A stretch of DNA of 64,000 nucleotides from Phycomyces blakesleeanus NRRL 1555(-) (taxonomy: Eukaryota; Mucoromycota; Mucoromycetes; Mucorales; Phycomycetaceae). Below the pieces are notes generated by a model that was not told the DNA's origin, ran no database searches, and worked only from the letters and a program-made list of their open reading frames with translations. The stretch covers positions 1,479,223-1,543,222 of the forward strand of contig NW_017265135.1 of the NCBI RefSeq assembly GCF_001638985.1, given 5' to 3'. The position numbers were made by a program, and so were the translations under genes. The number at the start of each line of letters is the position of its first letter. Position 1 is the stretch's first letter. Positions 34,568-47,493 of this stretch are shown here, in pieces.

Positions 34568-37500
34568 GTTTATTATGTTTATTATGTTTAATTGCTGTTA
34601 TGATCAACTATATACATATATTAGTTTCTGGTCTAAGCCAAGTTTCTTTTTACTATTAGTGTTATGAATTGGATTATATTGTGCATAAGGACGCACAGTA
34701 CTTAACCACCTTTAGCTTTTTACAGAATTAGCCAAAATAATATCTGAAATTCTGACAGAGTATATTTTTTTGTATAGATTTGTAGATGTTGCTTGCATAA
34801 TTACTATATATTTTTATTTATTTATTTTTTCATTGATGTAATAAAACTTTCACATTCGATCAAAATTAATTAAAATTAAATTAAATTAAAATTAAATTAA
34901 TTTTCTTTTCTGCTGCTGAATATTAACATACAATGGTAGTTACAATGATGGTTACAGTACCAGTGCCAGCACAAGTACCCCCCTCTCAGTGTTAGTAACG
35001 GTGATAATTGTAGTAATCAATTAATACAGATGATTTTTTGTAATAGATTTTATTTTATTTAAAATAAAATGAAATAAAATAAGGCAGGAATGTTCCTCAA
35101 GAGGTCACGCTATATTGCAAGTTTATTTGATTAATTCCTTTTTGAAGTATAATAAATCACATCTATATGTTACTATTGGTTCAGGTACCCTCATTATCAT
35201 TAGTACTTTCACTTTCATTGTGTCTTTCACTAAATTTCTCACTCAATTTCTCCAACTGACTAACCATTTTTTTTTTCATTATTTCTCTTTGGGGGGGATG
35301 GGGGAAACAGAGGATCGAATAGAAACCAACCAATTACTTTATTCTCTTCCTTTTAAAGCCAATATATCATAATCAGATACAATCGAATGTTCATTTTCTA
35401 TATATATATTCTTACTGTTAAAATAATAGATATGGTTGGTTTAAATCCAATGTGGTTTAAATCATCTTTTCTATATAGATAGATAGATAAAGAAACGAAG
35501 CAATTGCCTTTGTTCTCTCTTTTTTTTTTGGCTTTCTGATTGGACAAACTGTCTTGATTACTGCTATTGCTTATTTTATATTACTGGTCTATATTGTATT
35601 TATTACTATTGTTATTTGACCATTCCTTCTTTTGCTGTTTGTGCGTCTACCAAACGTGGAAGAAATCTCGCGTGGTTTTCCATGAAAACGGATTAGACTT
35701 GTCCACCGCTACTTTCCAAAATATAACCATAGTCCATGTGAATCATTACTTTATATTGAAATTCATTGTAATAGATATACGATCCAACAGTTAATTACAT
35801 GGTAACATTGGTCAATTCACTCAGACAATCTACATCAAGTTAGATAGAAACAAAGAAACAGCAAAGTAAACGTTGAAAAGAAAAAGAAAGAAAGAAAGAG
35901 AAAGGTAATTGGTGTAGTTGTTTCTTTGTTTCTTTCTTTTTTCGTTTGATTTCAAATAAGATTACAGTTACTGGTTCTCACAATAGAAGCTTCCTAGTGT
36001 AAGATAGAACGGGAATATACTTGGAGTACTTTATTTTATTTTTATATATATATAAACGCGCGAGTGTGTGTGTGTGTGTGTGTGTACAGGGCCTGGTACC
36101 TCTAGTACCTCTGGTAGCTCTGGTACCTGTGGCTTTCTATAAACTTTCCCCCCATTTTTTTTCTTCCAAGAAATCTTTATTTTCACCTGCCCTTCTTTAC
36201 TAGGAAGGTCCCTTTTTTAAACAAAGCTAAAATAAAATAGAGTAAAAGAAAGTCTATTCAAGGAGAATATAATATTATATTTCGTGGGATATATTTATGA
36301 GAATTTTGCTTAATATTTTTGAGCTGTAGAGTGTGGGAATAGAACAAGATAGTAAGTACCACCAAAGAAAGAGCAAAAGAAAGAAAGATTGAGAGTAAGA
36401 AAAGCTTGTATGCTTGTGTATAGTTGTGCATACTTGTGTACTCTTATCTTGTTGTGTGTGTGTGTGTGTGTGGATCAAAGAATGCATTTTTTTGTGTACT
36501 CGCACGGACATGAGCCAACTATTTATGCAAGTCTAATAAACACTTGAATAAAGTAGTTGTTGAGTGTTATAATATTTTTCTTTTGGTTGAAGCTTTAATA
36601 TTCAGGTGCATTTTGCTTAAGTAATATTGATAATAAGGAGTAACAATAAGAGTAATTTTTTGTTTTTTGGATATTCTGCATCCTTTAATGAGATTACAGA
36701 ATGCAAGTACACACAAATAAGACAAGGCAAGACAGGACAGGACAGACCAATGTGGGTCAGGCCAAGACAGGACAAAAATATTATATATATTTTTGTGTGT
36801 GTAAATGTTACTGCGCTGCCCTGTACTGCACTTGACTGAGTATTAAAGATGAAACACTTGGAAAAAAAAAGGGAAAAAAAAGCTAAATAAATTGCCTTGT
36901 TTTGGAATATTTGTGTTGCAAGTTAGTAAAGCTTCTTTAGAACTATAAAGAAAGAAAAAACAATTAGCCAAAAGAAGAAATAAATATCCATATGAGTCAG
37001 TGGTTTGTATGGTACAAAGTAATAGAATAAGGAAATTCGGAAATATATCGATTTAAATAGAGCGAAAGGAAGGAAGGAAGGAAGGGAAGAAGTACAGAAG
37101 GAAGAGAAGGAATGATAGAATTGGCAACTAGCTCATTAAGCATATAGCCATATACAAGAATGAAAGTTAAAGAAAAGAAGTACTAGGTATTAATGGTATA
37201 GGCTGTAAAATAAGATTCTGCCTTCAAGGTACTATAACTTATTTATTTATTTATTTATTTATTTATTTCTTAATTAATTAATTAGATTTTTACTCTGTAT
37301 GGTTAAGATCTGATCTATAATCCGTATCTTCGGCAGATTCTCGCCACCTTGCCGACACAACATAATGATTTGTTATTTTTTTTGTGTTTGATAATTCACG
37401 GAAGCAAATAACGATATATCATATCATATTTCTTAATAATAGTAATAAAAATATGGGTCGAGATTGTTTCAATTTTTATAGGGATTTGCTTATAATGAAT

Positions 37501-40500
37501 TTCAAATAAACGAATTAAAAAAAAATTGAATGTTGAATATTTTGATAGCTAAAGTAGTTCAGGAACAAATTATATATATATTTTTATAGCCTGTTTTATT
37601 TTTAATTTTTATATATTAAAAGGAAAGAGCTATATACCTTAATTCATTAATAAATTGTATTGAATGATTGGAATTTTGAATAGTTATTAGATGTTTCCTG
37701 ATATCAAATATAGCATTTATTTATTTTTTTAAAGAAAATATCTCCAGTACCCAGGTAACTTGCATCGAAACTAAATAAGCGTGTCTATCACCCTCGTTTA
37801 TACTTCATACTTAGCTCAAGGCACATTTTCTGCAAGACTAAAATACGCCAAACCAAAAGGCCAAAGTTGGTTAAAAAGAACAGAAACCACACATTTAAAG
37901 CAGAACAATATCATTATGACTTTTTTTAGTATCATTACTAGCATTATTTACAGGGGTAGCAAAGAAAAACAGCGTAAAAAATATATACTTAAAGATAATA
38001 CGAAAAATAAGGACATAGATTTAGAGGAGAGTAATCGGAACAACGCACCTATTTCTTCTTCTTTTTGTTTTTTTTTGTCCAATTTGATGCGTAACCTCTG
38101 ATACCTTTTCTCACTAATTCATCATTTCATTATTTAATTATTTCATTATTTTTACTCACTATGATGTTTTTTTTTTGTTTTTTTTTTTTTGAAAAAAAAA
38201 TTACTCAGAGTTACCGTACCCATTCCTCTTCGGAAAGGACGAGGTACCGAGCCGATTCAGATTCCAGTTTACGTCCATACAGACATCCAAACACACATAC
38301 GTGCGCATGGCGTAGGACAGAATCACCAAAACAAGAGAAAAGAAAAAGCTCTGTAGTTCAGTGTGCAAGATTCGTCGTACGGGTGTAATACAACAAATGG
38401 GCCCACAACAATCTCCATGTGGATGTTCGGGATTTGTCCTCTTTTTGCATAGGCTGGTGTGGCTCCACAAAAAATAATAATAATTTTACAGGTAGATAGA
38501 CATAAAGAAAGAAAGAAAAAAAGAGAAAAAAAGAATGAGAATAAAGATGATATATATATATTTTAATGAGTATGTATACAATACTGGTGTGCTTATCTGG
38601 AGGAATGGTTCAATAGAAAGAGGTGTATCATTTAATATATATATATTCACAGCATATAAATAATAATAATTGAGAAGCGTTTGGCTATTTACACCATCTT
38701 TGTCGGATCCAAAGCATCCTTTTCATCCCGTCTCTGTTTTTTCTTTGTGTGAGTGTCCCAAGAGAAAGTACCTATATCTATAATAATTATCATTGCCATC
38801 ATTACTACTATTATACAGTACAAAAGGTACAACAATATAAAATAAAATATCCATTATTATAATTATTATAATAATAAACGAAGAATATTATATATATATA
38901 TATAGAGAGAGAGAGAGAAAAAGACTCCTTCAATGGAAGTAGTACAAAGGTCCGATTGTCGACGTAATCCTCTTTAGCCCCACGTAGAATGACAGACTCT
39001 TGTTGTTGCTATGGTGTTAAACGAGTTTTTTTTTAATAAAAAAGAAGCATTTAATTGAAACAACCAAATGAAGAATAAGGAAGAAAAAAAAAAGATTGTT
39101 TCAAAAATTCAACTATAGAATAATTAAATACCAAAAAAATAAAAAATAAAAAATGAAAGAAATCATGAAAGACGGTCTATAGGCAAGTAACATATTTCTA
39201 GCCTTTGTCTATAAGCACACAAAAACGTATATTGAAGAGCGGCGCTCCTTTTTGCTTGCCCAAGTAAAGCTATGGTGATACCGTCCACCGAAAGACGGAG
39301 AGATAAAAAAAAAAGAAAAAAAAGAAAAGAAAAGTCTGGGTAGTAGGCCAAATAAAGCCACTGTCTTGATGTCGATTTACCATTATTAAGACATGTAGCT
39401 GATCACCGCGCAACATTATATATAAATTATATATATAATATGTTTGGGTGGGTGGCGCTGTTAATCCTGATTTTCATCACACAATGACAAAAAATAAATA
39501 ATCAATAATAACGAAGAAAAATACACCCCTTGAAAGACAGATCATCAAATAGACACTTCTCTCTCTCTATCTTTTTGGACTGTATCTCAAGAGGTCTACA
39601 TGCTAAGTGAGTCCTACGTGTGACAGTTGGCTACCGGATCGTTCTTTGTTGAGATGGTTGTGGGTCCTTTTTCTCTGTGTTTCCGACCCTACTGTCAGAT
39701 CCGGACAAAGCCGACCGAGAGTCTTGTCTGTCTATGTCTATGTCTATGTGTATAGTGTATTTTGTCGTATAAATTCTAATTGAAGAATACACACTAAGAA
39801 GCAATAGCTAGAAAGAATATATGTAAAAAATGAATAAATTATGAGGTCTATATACTTCTCGCTTTTACTGTCAACCTGCCAACCTGCCAACCAGCCTATA
39901 TTTGTGCCTGTATATTCAGGGATAGGAAATGGAAAAGACAACGAGGTGATAATTGCAGTCATATTTGATACTATAGTTGGGAATTACAAAGTATTTACAG
40001 TTAGAGCGAGCCTTTTCTTGTCTTGTTGTTGTAAAGATTGTGTGATTCTTAAAGCAGCTTTATATGTAAAAGAGACATAATGTAACAGTCTTTATTGTAC
40101 CATTTCATTTCAATTCAATTAAATCCAATTCAATTCAGTTCAATTGAAAGTTTTTATTTTTCTTATATATGTATTGTTGGGTTCTTGGTTAGTGCTTATA
40201 ATAAACCTGGAAGTCGACGTTGTCTCTCGGAAGCCCTATGTTTTATTTTTGATTGATTGCACAATTGAACGCTGGTGAAGACGGTCCATCGCACGAATGC
40301 GGAGTTGAGTGGTGTGGCTTCAATGGAGAGTCCTACTTGCTTTAGAATAAAGACACCAAAGTCGGGTGAGAGAGACCTAGTCAAAATAGTAGACAAAAAG
40401 GCTGGACTGGTCAATGCATCAAAGCGGAGAAAGCTGTTGAGCTATTTTTTTTTGCTCAATTTTTGGTAGGGGATTAAGAGAAGCTTCCTTATTAGATAGC

Positions 40501-40699
40501 CAATATATCTTGCGGTACCTCAGCCAGTTCCTAAAAAAAAATTAAAAAAAAACCTTACTGTGTACTCAGCATATGGGTATTTTTTTTTGTATCAGTCAAT
40601 CGATTATTTATTCCCGCTTAGGTCTCCCCCCCATAATTGGCTACACACACGGTGTTTCAAAAACAGAAAAAAAACATTAACAGATTGAATTTCGGTGCA
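34568..40699. other. Long low-complexity intergenic region
   Basis: About 6.1 kb without a supportable gene. It holds (TG)n at 36064-36086 and 36452-36472, TTTA-type repeats (37229-37267), GGAA repeats (37068-37086), many poly(A/T) runs and (TA)n. Two islands of higher GC stand out: 38205-38465, where both strands stay open for 60 codons or more, and 40196-40475, with frames on both strands (for example minus SPAFLSTILTRSLSPDFGVF). Neither shows a start, splice sites or a family motif that I can support. Confidence 0.5.
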
Positions 40700-40707
40700 T
40701 ATAAAAG
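40700..40707 (+). promoter_or_regulatory. TATA box and CT-rich leader of the DPBB gene
   Basis: TATAAAAG lies 170-177 bp upstream of the ATG at 40877. It is followed by a strongly pyrimidine-rich stretch (CATCTCTCTCTCTTCTCTTC, from about 40751), the CT block typical of highly expressed fungal promoters near the transcription start. Confidence 0.6.
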
Positions 40708-40876
40708 GGAGCCCATCTTTGACTCGGAAGAACAATAGAATCTGACATTCACATCTCTCTCTCTTCTCTTCTCTTTACCTTTCTACTCATCTCCCAACGC
40801 TGGTCGTTTTCAAGCTTTAAAGCTCATAAATTCTCTTTTCTTACATCGAATTAAAATCTCAATTCAAATAACAAAC

Positions 40877-41353
40877 ATGGTCCGCATCATTTCTATCGTT
40901 GGTTTCCTCGTTGCCTTTGCCTCTACATTGACTGTAGCCGCCCCCTCCCCTGTCCCCGTTGCCAACACTCCCGAGCTGGTCTCCAACATTGCCGAGCCCG
41001 TCTACTCCAACACCACATTGGAAAAGAGAGCTACAACCTACAAGGGTACTGCCACATGGTTCATTCCCGAGACTGAAGGTGGTGTCTGGGGTGCCTGTGG
41101 ACCAAAAGAATCCTCCTCATCCAAGATTGTCGCCCTGAACAAGAGCCAATACGGCAACATGAGCAAGAAGAGCAAGTGGTGTGGCAAGAAGATCCGCATC
41201 ACCGGTCCCACTGGAAAGTCTGTTACTGCCACAATTAACGATGCCTGCCCTGGCTGCAAGAGCGGTGATCTTGATCTTACTCCTGTCCTCTTCAAGCAGA
41301 TCATTGGAAACATGAACAAGGGTGTCGGAAAGATCAAGTGGGTCCTGATCTAA
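40877..41353 (+). CDS. Secreted DPBB (expansin/RlpA-like) protein, 158 aa
   Basis: Intronless, 158 residues. Residues 1-21 are a signal peptide (SIVGFLVAFASTLTVAAP). A pro-region follows and ends in a Lys-Arg site (LEKR, 50-51) for Kex2-type processing, giving a mature protein of about 107 residues. The mature part is a six-stranded double-psi beta-barrel: TYKGTATWFIPETEGGVWGA, ACGPKES, KWCGKKIRITGPTGKS, and VTATINDACPGCKSGDLDLT, which contains the conserved DACPGC..DLDL motif. Conserved cysteines and the acidic residue of the expansin/RlpA fold are present. The C-terminal carbohydrate-binding module of plant expansins is missing, as in loosenin-like and cerato-type small fungal proteins. It probably acts in or on the cell wall without hydrolysis. 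Codon use is noticeably GC-rich and biased (GCC, ACC, AAG), a sign of high expression. Confidence 0.9.
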   Translation: MVRIISIVGFLVAFASTLTVAAPSPVPVANTPELVSNIAEPVYSNTTLEKRATTYKGTATWFIPETEGGVWGACGPKESSSSKIVALNKSQYGNMSKKSKWCGKKIRITGPTGKSVTATINDACPGCKSGDLDLTPVLFKQIIGNMNKGVGKIKWVLI

Positions 41354-43174
41354 ATCAGCTACCTCTTCTCGACAAAGAAAACGAAAACGAAAACCAAAAA
41401 ACAACAACAACTACCACAAACTTGCATCTCTCATAACTTTTATTGAGGAGACCGGCTCTCTTACAATCCTTTTTTTATATTTTATATTTCTTTCCCTTGC
41501 CTCCCTTTTTGACAAAGATCATCTTTCTACCCTCTCATTCTCATTCAAATATATACATACACAACCCTTTCTATATATATTGTGTCTTTTTCTTTTTCTA
41601 AAGCAAATGAAATAGATATTGTGCTATGAATTAAACAATTAATACATAGTATAGATAAAGAACAACACAATCCAAATCTAAATACAAATTCAATTCAATA
41701 AAATCCAATAAAAACATTATCATCCAAACCAATAAAGATATATATATATATATTGCTATCATTGATCAATTACTCTTTAATCTTTTTCCTAATGATGTGT
41801 TCCTAATTCACTAAATGTGTTGAGCCCTTGTATATACATATACATTGTATTTGGGATATCCACATTATCTATTTGACTAATATATATATATATATTACGT
41901 TTAAATTGTTGTGTTCACATCTCTAGTAAATCAACATTGATACATATGTTAAATATCTTTATTTTACACACCCCATGTTTTTATATGTGTGTAGTACCAA
42001 TGTATACTAATAAGCATAATAAAGAGTACAAAGTAGCAAAAAAGAAAAAAAGGCTTTTTATATAATAAATATTCAAGTAATTAAATAATTAAACAAGTAA
42101 TTAATATTGACCATAGTTGTATGTTTGTGTAGTGTGTACAAGAAAAACCGTATACAAAGATACATAGTAGCTATACACAAGCACACAGGCACACAGACAC
42201 ACAAACATATACAGAAATAATATAAAATAGTCTTTGAATTCTCGTGACAAAGAAGACAATAGCTTTGAAGCTCAAAGTTTATTGGGGTTTGTCCAAAATG
42301 CAGTCGACGAAACTAGGTTGGGCCAATAATTTTGCGTAATTTTATTTTAAATTGGTTAATTTATTGATTGCTTCTTTTGAATACTATAAAAAGTAATATT
42401 TCTTTTACAGCGCAGAATAGTAATAGTAATATTAATACCGACAACAGAAGAATAAGAAGAAGAAACAAAGCCACTCGAATATACATGAGATATATACTTA
42501 TATAGATAGATATAGACATGCATGTATGCATACATATCTACATACATAGACACACCAAAAAGAGGATTTCCCGGTATTTCAACAAACGAGAGAAATGGAT
42601 TGTAAAGAAGGGGAGGAGAGTTACTTTGATTCACATTGACGTTACCCGAATTACTCAACAAAACGTCTATTATATATATAATATAATATAGTATAATCCC
42701 TTATAAATCAGGACAGGCCAAGACAAGCTCAAACATGGCAAGAAACCTGAATAAAATAGTATAATTATATGGATATATATATATATAATAAACAAGGTGA
42801 GATTGAACTATGATCTATGGATTCTAAAGATCCAATTTACGCCTACACATACATGGGCAGTATAATACATGTTTTGCTGTTTTTTTACCATAATAGTAAT
42901 ATATCCAATTGTCTTTCTTCTTGTCATGCCATGCCACGCCATGTCCTTAGATCCAATATGGCTTAGTAAATCAATCATATACATATTCTTTTCTTTCTAA
43001 TGAATAATACAAAAAAGTGAAAATTAATATCGTTCTTTCAAATAAGCAAAACTGAGTTGCTACATTTGCAAAGGTGTATTATCTATGAGAACTTTTTTTT
43101 TTCACAAAAGAAGTAATGTAAAGGTCACCCTTTTCTTCTTTTATTTTAAAAAGAATTGATCTATAATTCAATAA

Positions 43175-43208
<34 letters not shown>
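43175..43208. repeat. (TA)n microsatellite
   Basis: About 17 TA units, uninterrupted. Confidence 0.85.
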
Positions 43209-43211
<3 letters not shown>

Positions 43212-44373
43212 TGCTAGTTGATAAAATTTACCCTAAAATAAGGCATTGTACACAAAGATAAGCATAATGAGAATACTTTGTGTGAAAAAGAATAGGCCAA
43301 AAAAAAAGCGAGTGTTTTCTTAATAGCATTCAAGACAAAGAGGAGCTCTAGACATATTCTGACCAAGAAGAAGAAGAATGGTGATATTAATATATATCTC
43401 TTTTATAGTTACTCAATTAACTGAAGTGCCTAATGAAAATACCAAGCATAAGATGCTCTTAAGTAAAGTATTTTATTTCACAGTATATTTACTTTAAAAT
43501 TGTTCGGAAATGCTGTACATAACTTTGCCTCTTATCTTGAGAGTTTTTTTTTTTAAACTTGACACCTCAAATTTGATTTGATGTTAAGCATTTAATAAAT
43601 ACATCTGGTCCCTAATAATTCACAACTGCCTTTTATATATCAAAAATATATAAAATAACCCATAATCTATTTATTTAATTAATAATGATAATTTCCCTTT
43701 AACTGATAAAGGTGTTTTGTGGTGCAAGTAGATTAGTCATCTTAATCTTAATCTAAAGCATGGTTCTGACTGTTGAAGCATCTTGACCCTTCTTCTTTTT
43801 CCTTTTTGCAAAGAGACTCTTCTGAGTCTCAACAGGAGAACCTTCTTTATTTCTAGGCTAGTATGTATGTGTATGCTTTTTTTAAAAATACTCTTTCTTT
43901 CTACTTTTGATATAGCACATCTTTCTTTCTTTATTTTTTCTCAAAACGCTATGGTACTTTAATTTATTTATACCCTTGGATTTATATTTATCTTGGTACT
44001 ACACTTGAGCCTTTAACCAAAACAACCAAGATGATGTCTTTTATTATTGGTACTTTTAGCTCTATACACATATAAAAGGGAAAAAAAAAGAGTTCAAACG
44101 ATTCTGACTGGCTAGTATTCTTTTATTGCTAATTTTGATGGAAAAGATCATGGTTTTGATGAAAGAAATGGTATTAAGAGCACTTGATTTTATCTAATAT
44201 GTATCTGAACTAATTTTGAACTTTTTTTTTCTTAGTCTGTCCACACCAATTGTTCATTTATTGGTGATTATATACCTAAAATTTAGACACAAATCGATTT
44301 TTTTAAAAAAAAAAGACCTGTGAAAAAATATAGATATATAAAAGAAAGGTAGAAATATAAAATTAAATTTACA

Positions 44374-44487
44374 ATGAAAATGTATCAATCACAACATACA
44401 ACAGACCCTGATCGCGATACCCACACCAACATATACAATCAACATCATCAACAATATCAGCAACAGAAACAGCCAAAAATCAAATAA
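44374..44487 (+). CDS. Possible 37-aa Gln/His-rich small ORF
   Basis: ATG to TAA, 37 codons, with sequence such as DPDRDTHTNIYNQHHQQYQQ. It lies in an isolated, less AT-rich patch in a long intergenic region. There is no signal peptide, no conserved motif and no neighbour within 800 bp. It may be a small exon or a chance frame in CAA-rich DNA. Confidence 0.25.
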   Translation: MKMYQSQHTTDPDRDTHTNIYNQHHQQYQQQKQPKIK

Positions 44488-45341
44488 AATATAAAACCTG
44501 ATATATTGTCTACATCATAATTGAAGGAAACACAAATGAAACACAACGATGCAAAGAAATAAGATACCAAGTCTTTTTGTTGCTCTTGTTGTTAATCATA
44601 AGAATGCTAATAAAGAACACGCGCATTTCACAGTAAGAAAGAAAAATAAAAGAAGCTGTTGCAAATTCGGAACTATATTCCAGAAATGTTATTAACTGTT
44701 AATTGGTAATTAAAGTAACAGCAACAACAACAACAAGTAATAAAGTACCCTGGGTATTGTCCCGATCTCACTTATTCTTACACACAATACCTGGGTATTT
44801 GCATATATGTCCCAAAAAACATATTAACTTAAAGACCTCAGTTAAATTCGCTTAAACAAAACAAAAGCAAGACACATATTTATTTGATTTATTTCAAAAG
44901 ACGAGTGGTACAGGATGCCTATTGAAAAGTATGTGTAGCTATCTATCTATCTATCTATTATTTATATTAATATTACTTAGTGGTGGTTAACTTTAGTGTA
45001 TTCGAGAAAATAATCAATGAATGCAGAATACTTGAAAAATACATAGATAAATTTGAAATCTTGTAAAAGTACAGTATTGTGTTCTCTTGTAATTAGCTTA
45101 GAAATTGTAGACCAATAAAAAAGATGTCATTTGGATGCACATTCTTTCCTTCCTTTCTTTTAGTCTTTTAGTTTTTCAATTCATCTTTCTCTTTGTGGAA
45201 TCAAAAAGTTATGCCATCAACCCAGCCCATGATATAACCTATATTAGAGTCATACCAAGCCACGAGACAGTAAAGGAGTCACAAAGGCTATTGAAGGGGA
45301 GGAAGTAATGAGCGAGAGAATGACATGTAAACCCAGTAACC

Positions 45342-46748
45342 ATGCTTTTACCTACACTCTCGAGACGTATTGTTGGCGCTAATGCTGCTCGCATGGCATT
45401 GGCCATGCCAAGACAAGTTACAAATGTTCAGACCATTAAGCTTGCATCATCGCCCTGTTCTATCTGGGGCCGTTACAGCTACGGTATATAACAACTTGTT
45501 TACTTATGAATATAAACCAAAAGAAGCAAGAAGAAGAAAAAAAACCTCCCCCCTGGAAAAAAAAAGAGAGTCTAGTTTCTCATCTTTTATTACTTTGATT
45601 ATCATTATATTTCTCGATAGCCACTGTGAGACATCATTCTATCGATGCCCAGACTATCTATGAGGCTAAATACGCAGAGAAGCTTAGAAAGGCAGCCGAA
45701 AAGTAAGTATTCCTGTAAATAAGAATAAAGATAATAATCTATATAAACACACACAAAGAGAGAGAGAGAGATAGAGGAAGTGATAGAGTTGACAAAAAAA
45801 AACGCTCAATATAATCTAATAATGAATAATTAGAGAGGGTATCACTGTCGAGGATCTCAAATTGAGAATCAAAGAAGATGCACTCAAGCGTCGCAAGGAA
45901 GCAACCCCTTCTCCTGTAGCTCGCAACCCATCTTCTGCCCCAAAGACAAGTACAGACAAGACCGTCGAGAAAGTCACGTCCAAAGCCAAGATGCCATATG
46001 ATTCATCAGCTCCTGTAAGTATACTAGATACAAATGATGGGAGACCAAATATGAATTAACCAGTGCATATCACATTCTGCAATGAATAAATACATAAATG
46101 CAAATCCAGTCTCTAGATAAGATTGTCAAGTTGGACTTGCTGCAGAATGAAGACGTCAAATCTATCACCAAGATTTGGACAGAATACCATTCTGACAAAG
46201 ACTGTATTACTGCTGTCATCCCTTCCGAAGTGTATGATACCTTGTACAAACGCAGCCGAGAGTTTCCCATGGTAAAGTCAAGGTTGAGATATTTTATAGC
46301 CTACATCCATCCCTATCTATCATTTATATATATATATATATATATGGCACACTCGGAGCCTCATTGCTTGTAATTGTATTTGCAGTTTGTTTTGCCTATG
46401 CCTAGAGAATCTGGTATCGAGTTCTTCTTGTTGCAGTTCAACTTCCACCAGTGTAACTTCACCTCTCTTCTCGAGTATAAGACCAAGGGGTCTGAGGCAA
46501 GACCTTTCTTGACCATCTCCCATTTCCCAGAGTTGTCCGAGTCCAAGGGTATTGTGCTGATGAAGGGTGAGATCTCTGACAAGCCACGCATGATTGATGC
46601 CCAAAACGCCCAGTTCTTGGTATTTGCCATCCAGCAGTTCTATGTAACTGGCGGAGAGCGCAAGTTGGGTCTCGTAGAAAAGTTCCACAAGGCACCCCAA
46701 GAGTTTGATTATCAAGAGTTGCTGGATGAAGTCGAGCGTCTGGTTTAA
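45342..46748 (+). CDS. ATP11: Atp11 (ATPAF1) F1-ATPase assembly factor, 5 exons
   Basis: Exons 45342-45483, 45621-45702, 45834-46014, 46110-46271 and 46386-46748 give 309 residues. The protein is the mitochondrial chaperone that binds free F1 beta subunits during ATP synthase assembly. Its N-terminus (MLLPTLSRRIVGANAARMA) is a presequence without acidic residues. The family core is recognisable: LDKIVKLDLLQ, ITKIWTEYHSDKDCITAVIP, FPMFVLPMPRESGIEFFLLQ, LTISHFPELSESKGIVLMKG and the C-terminal AQFLVFAIQQFYVTG. The region between (SPVARNPSSAPKTSTDK) is a variable linker. FPMFVLPMPRE forms only after removal of the last intron, confirming the model. The gene ends 260 bp from the convergent CsbD-like gene. 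Confidence 0.92.
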
Positions 46749-47009
46749 AAGAAAAGAATATATCAACTATTCATTCAATCCCCCCTTTTTTTAAATCAAA
46801 ATCTAAAATAAAATCCTGAGCGTTTAATAGACATTTTTTTTTGATTCACAAAATATATTTGTGAGAGATGGTCTTTTATGTTATAGTATATAACACACAT
46901 ACACACATACACACATATTTATATATAGATAAATTCATTTATTAATTACAATCATTATGAAGATGATTCTTATAAAAAAGTATATAAAATAAGTAATATA
47001 CAAGCAGAT
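46749..47009. other. Shared 3' flank of two convergent genes
   Basis: 260 bp of AT-rich DNA between Atp11 and the CsbD-like gene, with CACA repeats around 46890-46912. No gene. Confidence 0.5.
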
Positions 47010-47303
47010 TTAAGAGTTCCACTTCTTCTGAGCTTCACCAGAAAGCTCCTGAGCCTTTGATCCAGCACGGCTGGTATCGTTTCCAGTAATACTGTCGACC
47101 ATACCATTGACAGCACCCTTGGCTTGATCCATGAGACCGGAGACGTAACCCTGGGCCTTGGCACCCATCTCCTCTGCCTGTCCGCTCGAGTTCTGGGTCA
47201 TGCCCTCGCCTTGCATATTCTTGTTACCAATAGCGCTACCGACATTTTCCTTGACGGAACCAGCAGCCTTGTTCCAGTTAGCGTTTGTCTTTGAGGGATC
47301 CAT
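47010..47303 (-). CDS. CsbD-like stress protein, 97 aa
   Basis: A 97-residue, intronless, very hydrophilic protein rich in Gly, Ala, Asn and Lys. It opens with DPSKTNANWNKAAGSVKENV and continues GSAIGNKNMQGEG. NWNKAAGSVKE..G.AIGN..M..EG is the CsbD-like repeat, which recurs less perfectly in the second half (GYVSGLMDQAKGAVNGMVDS and KAQELSGEAQKKW). Bacterial CsbD proteins are general stress proteins of unknown mechanism. Fungal members are often induced by stress or in spores. It has no signal peptide or membrane segment and is probably a disordered cytosolic protein. The start is fixed by the single upstream in-frame ATG. Confidence 0.85.
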   Translation of the reverse strand: MDPSKTNANWNKAAGSVKENVGSAIGNKNMQGEGMTQNSSGQAEEMGAKAQGYVSGLMDQAKGAVNGMVDSITGNDTSRAGSKAQELSGEAQKKWNS

Positions 47304-47493
47304 TTTAAGTTGATATTATTGTTGTAGTTGTTTTGGGGTTTAGTGAATTAAATAGAAGAGATAATGTAGAATAAGTTTTTTTTGTTCAAGATGCTTATAT
47401 ATATATATATTTTTAGTTTATTTATTTCCTGGGGTTGTTTCTTGTCGCGTTGTTTCGTATTGTGCTGTATTAAACTAGGAGAGAATGATTTGT

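Larger units (their letters stand above)
41354..45341. other. Long AT-rich intergenic region
   Basis: About 4.0 kb. It contains a (TA)n array at about 43175-43208, CA/TG-rich and poly(A/T) stretches, and a GCCATGCCACGCCATG cluster near 42925-42945. One minus-strand stretch (about 43757-43858) reads KEGSPVETQKSLFAKRKKKK before a TAG and could be a lone C-terminal exon, but no partner exons were found. A tiny ORF at 44374-44487 is listed separately. Nothing else is supportable. Confidence 0.5.

Noticed and set aside
34449..34667. 72-codon ORF at the U6 locus
   Set aside because: The DNA is a U6 snRNA gene; the frame is accidental.
36064..36130. Repeated GGTACCTCT-like 9-mers after a (TG)n tract, considered as a small repeat protein or CRISPR-like array
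   Set aside because: Only four imperfect units without spacers or a supported frame; ordinary minisatellite.
40489..40530. Minus-strand ELAEVPQDILAI stop, considered as a C-terminal exon
   Set aside because: The preceding interval is the promoter of the DPBB gene, the implied intron would be only about 28 nt, and no upstream exon is visible.
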